A stretch of DNA of 6,540 bases, taken from contig JAEXNZ010000452.1 in NCBI GenBank assembly GCA_023439425.1, positions 1 through 6,540 of the forward strand. Direction: 5' to 3'. This document shows positions 1-4,139 of this stretch, in pieces (within the stretch, counting starts at the first letter, position 1; every line of letters starts with the position of its first letter). The stretch is from Pseudomonadota bacterium. GTDB taxonomy: Bacteria; Pseudomonadota; Gammaproteobacteria; Xanthomonadales; Xanthomonadaceae. The position numbers were made by a program, and so were the translations under genes. A model generated the notes under the pieces. It saw only the letters and a program-made list of their open reading frames with translations, was not told the origin of the DNA and did no database searches.

Positions 1-69
1 ATGGGTGGACTCGAACCACCGACCCCAGCATTATGAGTGCTGTGCTCTAACCGGCTGAGCTACATAGCC
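1..69 (-). tRNA. tRNA-Met (CAT anticodon, elongator), 3' end cut by window edge
   Basis: Read on the minus strand, the 5' end G is at position 69. The cloverleaf folds as acceptor GGCTATG, D-stem GCTC/GAGC, anticodon stem CAGCA/TGCTG with loop CTCATAA, variable loop GGGTC, and T-stem GGTGG/CCACC around TTCGAGT. The anticodon CAT lies at 33-35. Only CAT of the 3' acceptor strand is visible; the last acceptor bases, the discriminator base and any CCA lie left of the window. The GGCTAYGTAGCTCAG start matches the elongator tRNA-Met pattern. The initiator is excluded by the paired first base and by the lack of three G-C pairs in the anticodon stem. A lysidine-type tRNA-Ile (also CAT) is less likely given the acceptor and anticodon stems. 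Confidence 0.95.
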
Positions 70-82
70 TTGGGAGCCGGTA

Positions 83-111
83 ATTCTGGGGTGGCAAACG
101 GGATCTGTCAA
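83..111 (-). promoter_or_regulatory. Sigma70-type promoter of the tRNA-Met gene
   Basis: On the minus strand a perfect TTGACA -35 box (106-111) is separated by 17 bases from CAGAAT (83-88), a 5/6 match to TATAAT. Transcription would start near position 76, a few bases before the mature tRNA 5' end at 69. The stretch between the -10 box and the start is GC-rich (CCGGCTCCC), as in stable-RNA promoters under stringent control; that regulation is inferred. Confidence 0.75.
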
Positions 112-177
112 CACTTTTCCATCACGCTTGTGAGTGGGGAGTCGGCATGGCACAGTCCCAACCAGTAGATTTTATTC

Positions 178-182
178 AGGAG
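178..182 (+). promoter_or_regulatory. Ribosome binding site of rppH
   Basis: AGGAG lies 8 bases before the GTG at 191. This decides the start codon: the in-frame GTG at 134 would add 19 residues with no family resemblance and has no comparable site. Confidence 0.8.
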
Positions 183-190
183 TCCGCATC

Positions 191-829
191 GTGATCGATC
201 CGGACGGCTATCGACCGAACGTCGGCATTGTGCTGATGCGGCAGGACGGGCAGGTGTTCTGGGCACGACGTGTGCGCCGGGATGGCTGGCAGTTCCCGCA
301 AGGCGGCATGAACACCGATGAGACCCCGGTCGAGGCCATGTATCGCGAGTTGCAGGAAGAAACCGGTCTGTTGCCCGAGCACGTGGAAGTGCTGGGTGCG
401 ACACCCGGCTGGCTGCGCTATCGCCTGCCGGCACGGGCCGTGCGGCGCAATGAGCGTCAGGTCTGTATCGGCCAGAAGCAGGTGTGGTTCCTGCTGCGCC
501 TGGCCGGCGACGAGTCGCATGTGAAGCTGGACCATACCGACAGCCCCGAGTTCGACCAGTGGCGCTGGGTCGACTTCTGGTACCCGGTGGAGCATGTGGT
601 GATGTTCAAGCGCGGGGTCTATGCCCGCGCGCTGCGCCATCTGGCTCCGCTGGCACGCGGGGTCGCCGGAGCGGGGGTACAGAACATGCCCAAGTCGGCC
701 CAAGAGGCCTGGATGCCGGGCAATGCGGCCGGGCATGACCGCCCGCGCAAGCGCGCGCCTGCGCCCAAGCGCGGCGGGGGCTACTGGCCGCGCAAGAAGA
801 CCGAACCGGGTGGCGGGCAGGCTGGCTGA
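191..829 (+). CDS. rppH: RNA pyrophosphohydrolase (Nudix hydrolase, RppH/NudH)
   Basis: RppH removes pyrophosphate from the 5' triphosphate of mRNAs, leaving a monophosphate that stimulates RNase E and begins decay; it acts in the cytoplasm. The 212-residue product starts V(M)IDPDGYRPNVGIV, the family's typical N-terminus. A perfect Nudix box (G-x5-E-x7-REUxEExGU) runs from G38 to L60, with metal-binding glutamates E53, E56 and E57. Further family motifs are QVCIGQKQVWFLL (90-102), PEFDQWRWVDFWYP (119-132) and VVMFKRGVY (136-144). The GTG start was chosen from the AGGAG 8 bases upstream and from family alignment. The protein is longer than E. coli RppH (176 residues). The excess is a basic, Gly/Pro-rich, probably disordered tail (about 156-212, including RPRKRAPAPKR). 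It diverges from the tRNA-Met gene across a 121-base gap in which I found no convincing rppH promoter. Confidence 0.96.
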   Translation: MIDPDGYRPNVGIVLMRQDGQVFWARRVRRDGWQFPQGGMNTDETPVEAMYRELQEETGLLPEHVEVLGATPGWLRYRLPARAVRRNERQVCIGQKQVWFLLRLAGDESHVKLDHTDSPEFDQWRWVDFWYPVEHVVMFKRGVYARALRHLAPLARGVAGAGVQNMPKSAQEAWMPGNAAGHDRPRKRAPAPKRGGGYWPRKKTEPGGGQAG

Positions 830-883
830 ATCCAATCGAGAATGATTCAGTTTCGAAATTGACAACCATTCTCGTTTCGATTC
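828..883. promoter_or_regulatory. Long inverted repeat carrying Fur-box-like operator, upstream of bfd
   Basis: The arms 828-844 and 867-883 are complementary at 15 of 17 positions, with a perfect core CGAGAATG (837-844) / CATTCTCG (867-874). The AT-rich centre holds the palindrome TTTCGAAA (851-858). On the minus strand, 873-855 reads GAGAATGGTTGTCAATTTC, 13 of 19 matches by hand to the classical Fur box. The left arm starts GAGAATGATTC, also Fur-like, but its right half is poor (10 of 19). The better site overlaps the bfd -35 box and spacer, as expected for a repressor. The left arm begins at the last bases of rppH, so a role as its terminator is possible, although no T-run follows. Confidence 0.6.
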
Positions 884-887
884 AAAT
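859..887 (+). promoter_or_regulatory. Predicted sigma70 promoter of bfd
   Basis: A perfect TTGACA (859-864), 17 bases, then TCAAAT (882-887), a weaker -10 box (4/6). The predicted transcript start is near 893-895, giving a leader of about 34 bases before the GTG at 928. The Fur-like site at 855-873 covers the -35 box and half of the spacer. Confidence 0.6.
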
Positions 888-892
888 GCGCA

Positions 893-910
893 CAGGCCGA
901 TTCCGGCCTG
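893..910 (+). other. Short hairpin at the predicted 5' end of the bfd transcript
   Basis: CAGGCCG (893-899) and CGGCCTG (904-910) form a perfect 7-bp stem with a 4-base ATTC loop. It falls almost exactly at the predicted bfd transcript start, so the mRNA could begin with a stem-loop. No T-run follows, so it is not a classical terminator. The function is unknown. Confidence 0.5.
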
Positions 911-927
911 TCAGCCGAGTCCGTCAC

Positions 928-1137
928 GTGTACGTCTGCATCTGTAATGGGGTTACCGACCACCAGATCCGCGAAGCCGCCCAGAGCGGTGTCGCGAACG
1001 TGGCCGAACTGACCATGCGGACCGGCTGCGGCGCAACCTGTGGCTCTTGCCTGGACATGGCCGCCGACCTGCTGGCCAAGGCCCGCAACACCCACGACCT
1101 GCCGCTGCCTGTTCTGGGTTTGGCCCAGGTTGCCTGA
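928..1137 (+). CDS. bfd: Bacterioferritin-associated ferredoxin, [2Fe-2S]
   Basis: Bfd binds bacterioferritin and passes electrons to its core, reducing stored ferric iron so that it can leave as ferrous iron. The 69-residue product starts V(M)YVCICNGVTDHQI. Cysteines at 4, 6, 38 and 41 match in position the four [2Fe-2S] ligands of E. coli Bfd (C-x-C ... C-x2-C). An extra cysteine sits at 34. The C-terminal part (MAADLLAKAR onward) is a short helical tail. The GTG at 928 was chosen because it places the cysteines at the family positions; an upstream in-frame ATG at 859 would add 23 unrelated residues and lies in the promoter. Only a weak GAG (917-919) serves as Shine-Dalgarno. The Fur-like operator and the bfr gene downstream fit a role in iron homeostasis. 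The 182-base gap to bfr suggests bfr may have its own promoter. Confidence 0.93.
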   Translation: MYVCICNGVTDHQIREAAQSGVANVAELTMRTGCGATCGSCLDMAADLLAKARNTHDLPLPVLGLAQVA

Positions 1138-1145
1138 CCAAGGCC

Positions 1146-1231
1146 GCCCGACCAATGGTCGGGTGCTACCGTTCGGGCGGTCGTCGTCCGTCAATCCGCG
1201 GGGCCGGTAGCAACCGACCGTTGGTCGGTTG
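1146..1231. repeat. Inverted pair of SMAG-like (GTAG-headed REP) palindromes
   Basis: The right element (plus strand) has GTAG at 1207-1210 followed by a perfect 9-bp stem, CAACCGACC (1211-1219) / GGTCGGTTG (1223-1231), with a GTT loop. The left element is its mirror on the minus strand: GTAG (complement of 1166-1169) and a 7-bp stem CCCGACC (1147-1153) / GGTCGGG (1157-1163). The two heads face each other across about 35 bases, and the outer arms are also complementary, so the pair could fold as one large structure. GTAG-headed imperfect palindromes, single or as inverted dimers, are known as SMAG elements in Stenotrophomonas maltophilia. Lying 3' of bfd, the pair could act as a transcript-end structure or attenuate read-through into bfr. 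Confidence 0.8.
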
Positions 1232-1307
1232 GCATTCGATACGGTTTTGATTCGCGTTTAATCATGCCCTTTCCCAACGCGCTACAGTGCCGGCGTTTTC
1301 ACGCTGC

Positions 1308-1312
1308 AGGAG
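1308..1312 (+). promoter_or_regulatory. Ribosome binding site of bfr
   Basis: AGGAG lies 7 bases before the ATG at 1320. It supports that start over an in-frame GTG at 1287, which would add 11 residues not found in the family. Confidence 0.8.
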
Positions 1313-1319
1313 CACGGTC

Positions 1320-1790
1320 ATGAAGGGCGACGCCAAGGTCATCGAATTCCTCAACAAGGTCCTCTACAACGAGCTGACCGCCATCAACCAGTACTTCCTG
1401 CACGCCAAGATGCTGAAGAACTGGGGGCTGAAGGAACTCTCCGAACACGAATACAAGGAATCGATCGAGGAAATGAAGCACGCCGACGTGCTGTCCGATC
1501 GCATCCTGTTCCTGGAAGGCCTGCCGAACTTCCAGGCGCTGGGCAAGCTGCGCATCGGCGAAAATCCGACCGAGATCCTGCAGTGCGACCTGGCGCTGGA
1601 ACGGGAAGGCGCGGTCACCCTGCGTGAGGCGGTGGCCTATGCCGACTCGGTGGGCGACTACGTGAGCCGCCAGCTGTTCGTGAAGATCCTCGACAACGAG
1701 GAAGAACACATCGACTGGCTGGAAACCCAGCTTGACCTGATCGAACGCATCGGCGAACCGCAGTACCTGCTGACCAAGCTGGAAGAATGA
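1320..1790 (+). CDS. bfr: Bacterioferritin (haem-containing iron storage protein)
   Basis: Bacterioferritin assembles into a 24-subunit cytoplasmic shell that oxidises ferrous iron and stores it as a ferric mineral. The product has 156 residues (E. coli Bfr has 158) and begins MKGDAKVIEFLNKVL. All expected functional residues are present at the E. coli positions: ferroxidase-centre ligands E18, E51, H54, E94, E127 and H130, and M52, the haem ligand shared by two subunits. The motifs NELTAINQYFLHAKM, EEMKHAD, FLEGLPN and EEEHIDWLETQLDLI are typical of Bfr and set it apart from Ftn and Dps. The presence of M52 and the adjacent bfd argue for a haem-binding, ferredoxin-served type. The ATG is backed by an AGGAG site. 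Its stop codon is one base from the stop of the convergent kinase gene, so there is no room for a terminator between them. Confidence 0.97.
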   Translation: MKGDAKVIEFLNKVLYNELTAINQYFLHAKMLKNWGLKELSEHEYKESIEEMKHADVLSDRILFLEGLPNFQALGKLRIGENPTEILQCDLALEREGAVTLREAVAYADSVGDYVSRQLFVKILDNEEEHIDWLETQLDLIERIGEPQYLLTKLEE

Positions 1791-1791
1791 G

Positions 1792-4137
1792 TTACGGCGC
1801 GGCCGGGTTGCGCAGGGCGGACTGATACCCGGCCAGCGCGATCCGCGCACGCGCGAACTCGGCCACCAGCAGCGCCACCGCCACGGCGGGGCGCTCCAGC
1901 GAACCGCCGCGCGCATCCTGTTCGATGCGGAGCGCTGCCATCGACAACGCCATCGCGCCCACATTGGCGCTCGCCGACTTGAGGCTGTGTGCCAGGTTGC
2001 GCAGTTGTTCCAGGTCACCGGCCACCGACGCGTCCTGAAGTTGGCGGATCAATGGCGGGGTGTCATCCAGGAACACCCGGATGATATGCGCGGTTTCAGG
2101 CCCGATCACTTCCTGTAGTTCGTCCAGCACCGCCGGGTCCAGCACGACCTGGGTCGCCTCCTCGCCCCGCAGTTCCGGCTCCAGCCCGCGCAGCAGCGGC
2201 GCGTCGTTGAGCGGCGGCAATGGCGGCGGCGTGGGGGCCGGCAGCGGTTCGGCCTGCACGGCCAGGGCAACCGCGTTGTTCTCCGCATTCTGCTGCCAGC
2301 GCAGCAGGCAGGCCTGCAGCGACTCGCGGTTGACCGGCTTGGACAGATAGTCGTCCATGCCGGCCTGCAGACAGCGTTCGCGGTCGCCCGCCATCGCGTT
2401 GGCGGTCATCGCCACGATCGGCAGCCGACCGACCCGGCTTTCGGCTTCCAGCGCCCGCCAGCGGCGGGTAGCGGTGTAGCCGTCCATCACCGGCATCTGA
2501 CAGTCCATCAACACCAGGTCGAACGACTGGGCCTGCAGTGCCTGCAGTGCCTGCTCGCCGTCGGTGGCGGTGGTGACGGTGCAGCCCAGCACCTGGAGCA
2601 GGCGCTGGGCGACCAGCAGGTTGACGCTGTTGTCTTCCACCAGCAGCAGGTTCAAGCCCAGCTGCTGCGCATCCACGGGTTCGGCGTAGTCGTCCACATG
2701 GACCAGCAGTGGAGCCGGGCGCGCGTTGGGCTGCGGTGGGCGCAGCAGCGCATGCAGTTCGATGTCACCCACGTCGCGTGACACCGCCAACGCGTCTTCA
2801 TGCAACAGCGCGGCCAACGACTCGGTGCCTTCCAGCCACAACAGGTGCGGGCGTGGCTCGCGCGGTTCGCGCAGCACGGCGCGGTGCAGCGCGGTCGCGC
2901 CATGGCGCAAGGCATCGGCGTCGGCGATCACCCAGGTCAGGTCCGGCTCGATCCCGCGCCGCGACGGCGCACGCAGGATATCCAGGGCGGCCGAGGCGCT
3001 TTCCACGGTGTGCAGGCGGATGTCGTGGTGCAGGGTCACCCGCTGCAGGCGCTGGATCAGCAGCGGGTCCTGGCTGACCAGCAGGGCCCGGGTGGTGGCG
3101 CTGGGCGGTGGCAGGTCGCCGGCTACCTTCAGCAAGGGAATCTCGAACCAGAAGTTGGCACCGTGCCCCGGTGTCGAGCTGACCCCGATACGCCCGTGCA
3201 TCAGGTCGATGATGCGCTTGCAGATCGCCAGTCCCAGCCCGGTGCCGCCATAGATGCGGGTGGTGGAGGCATCGGCCTGGCTGAAGGACTGGAACAGACG
3301 AGACTGCATTGCCGGCTCGATGCCGATGCCGCTGTCGATCACCTCGAAGCGCAGCAGATGCTGGTTGCCGCTCTCGCCCTGGCGGCTCACCCGCAGGCGG
3401 ATGCCGCCGCGCTCGGTGAACTTGATCGCGTTCACCAGCAGGTTGCCCAGCACCTGGCGCAACCGCACCGGGTCGCCGCGCACCGCCAACCGCACCGAAG
3501 GATCCAGTTCCAGCGTCAGTGTCAGGCGCTTGGCCTCGGCGGTGCGCCGCATCAGCTGCACCAGGCCTTCCAGCAGCTCGCGCAGGTTGAAGGTGGTGGT
3601 CTCCAGGTCCAGGCCCTTGGCCTCCAGACGGGAGTAATCCAGGATGTCGTCAACGATGCGCAGCAACTGCTGCGAGCTGACCGTGGCGGTCTGCAGCATC
3701 TGCCGCTGGTCGCTGGCCAGGTGCCCACGTGCGATCAGGTCCAGCATCGGCAGAATGCCGTTGAGCGGTGTACGGATTTCATGGCTCATCGTGGCCAGGA
3801 ACTCGCCCTTGGCCAGTGCGGCGGTTTCAGCCGCCTGTTTGGCCTGCAGCAGCTCCTGTTCCAGCGCGTCCTGCTGCTGCAGCGTGCGTAGCAGCTGGTC
3901 GCGCTCGCCGGTCAGAGCGACGTGGCGGCGCTGCTGCTGCGCGAGGGTGCTCTCCAATTCGTGCCAGCGGCGCATCGCCACCAGTGCGGCCACCAGGGCC
4001 ACGCCTGCGGCACCGGCCGCGATCCACATCCACGGCGCACGCAGGGTCGCGACTGCCAACACACTGGACGTGGCCGCCAACGCGGCGGTGATGGCCGCAA
4101 TCCAGAACGCGAATGGAACCCGTCCCTGGGCCGCCAC
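1792..4137 (-). CDS. Membrane hybrid histidine kinase: HisKA-HATPase-pseudoREC-REC-Hpt
   Basis: This 781-residue sensor kinase should autophosphorylate and pass phosphate along an internal His-Asp-His relay. Visible in order: two membrane helices (about 8-31 and 36-55) joined by only a few residues; a coiled-coil stretch (56-112); HisKA with SHEIRTPLNG, phospho-acceptor H119; HATPase with N236 (N box), D268 (DSGIGI) and GGTGLGL (297-303); a receiver-like segment (about 347-468) lacking the acidic pocket, acceptor Asp and Lys; a complete receiver (495-613) with E501/D502, acceptor D545, T578 and K600; a Pro-rich linker (about 629-645); and an Hpt domain with AHSLKSASANVGA, H717. There is no PAS, GAF or sizeable periplasmic domain. 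The GTG start lies 2 bases after the TAA of the upstream gene with no clear Shine-Dalgarno, so coupled translation is likely. The architecture resembles RpfC/BarA-type hybrids, but I do not identify it with either. The signal is unknown; the upstream c-di-GMP-type receiver protein is a candidate partner. Confidence 0.93.
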   Translation of the reverse strand: MAAQGRVPFAFWIAAITAALAATSSVLAVATLRAPWMWIAAGAAGVALVAALVAMRRWHELESTLAQQQRRHVALTGERDQLLRTLQQQDALEQELLQAKQAAETAALAKGEFLATMSHEIRTPLNGILPMLDLIARGHLASDQRQMLQTATVSSQQLLRIVDDILDYSRLEAKGLDLETTTFNLRELLEGLVQLMRRTAEAKRLTLTLELDPSVRLAVRGDPVRLRQVLGNLLVNAIKFTERGGIRLRVSRQGESGNQHLLRFEVIDSGIGIEPAMQSRLFQSFSQADASTTRIYGGTGLGLAICKRIIDLMHGRIGVSSTPGHGANFWFEIPLLKVAGDLPPPSATTRALLVSQDPLLIQRLQRVTLHHDIRLHTVESASAALDILRAPSRRGIEPDLTWVIADADALRHGATALHRAVLREPREPRPHLLWLEGTESLAALLHEDALAVSRDVGDIELHALLRPPQPNARPAPLLVHVDDYAEPVDAQQLGLNLLLVEDNSVNLLVAQRLLQVLGCTVTTATDGEQALQALQAQSFDLVLMDCQMPVMDGYTATRRWRALEAESRVGRLPIVAMTANAMAGDRERCLQAGMDDYLSKPVNRESLQACLLRWQQNAENNAVALAVQAEPLPAPTPPPLPPLNDAPLLRGLEPELRGEEATQVVLDPAVLDELQEVIGPETAHIIRVFLDDTPPLIRQLQDASVAGDLEQLRNLAHSLKSASANVGAMALSMAALRIEQDARGGSLERPAVAVALLVAEFARARIALAGYQSALRNPAAP

Positions 4138-4139
4138 GG

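Noticed and set aside
122..171. Possible rppH promoter (TTGTGA at 128-133 or TAGATT at 166-171) and the small dyad TCAC-GCTT-GTGA (122-133)
   Set aside because: No -35/-10 pair with good spacing and match was found; the dyad is short and in the wrong orientation for a CRP/Clp half-site pair.
134..190. N-terminal extension of rppH from a GTG at 134
   Set aside because: The extra 19 residues do not resemble the family, and the AGGAG at 178-182 points to the GTG at 191.
176..865. A 229-codon open frame on the minus strand
   Set aside because: It is antisense to rppH and runs through the bfd promoter region, with no family signature; rppH on the plus strand is certain.
1235..1264. Possible bfr promoter (TTCGAT, then TTTAAT at 1257-1262) and the small dyad TGATT/AATCA (1248-1264)
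   Set aside because: The -35 match is poor, the dyad is only 5 bp, and other alignments are equally weak. A separate bfr promoter is plausible but cannot be placed from sequence alone.
2800..3891. A 363-codon open frame on the plus strand
   Set aside because: It is antisense to the kinase core of the hybrid kinase, has the same Gln/Ala/His-rich shadow composition, and shows no ribosome site or family motif.
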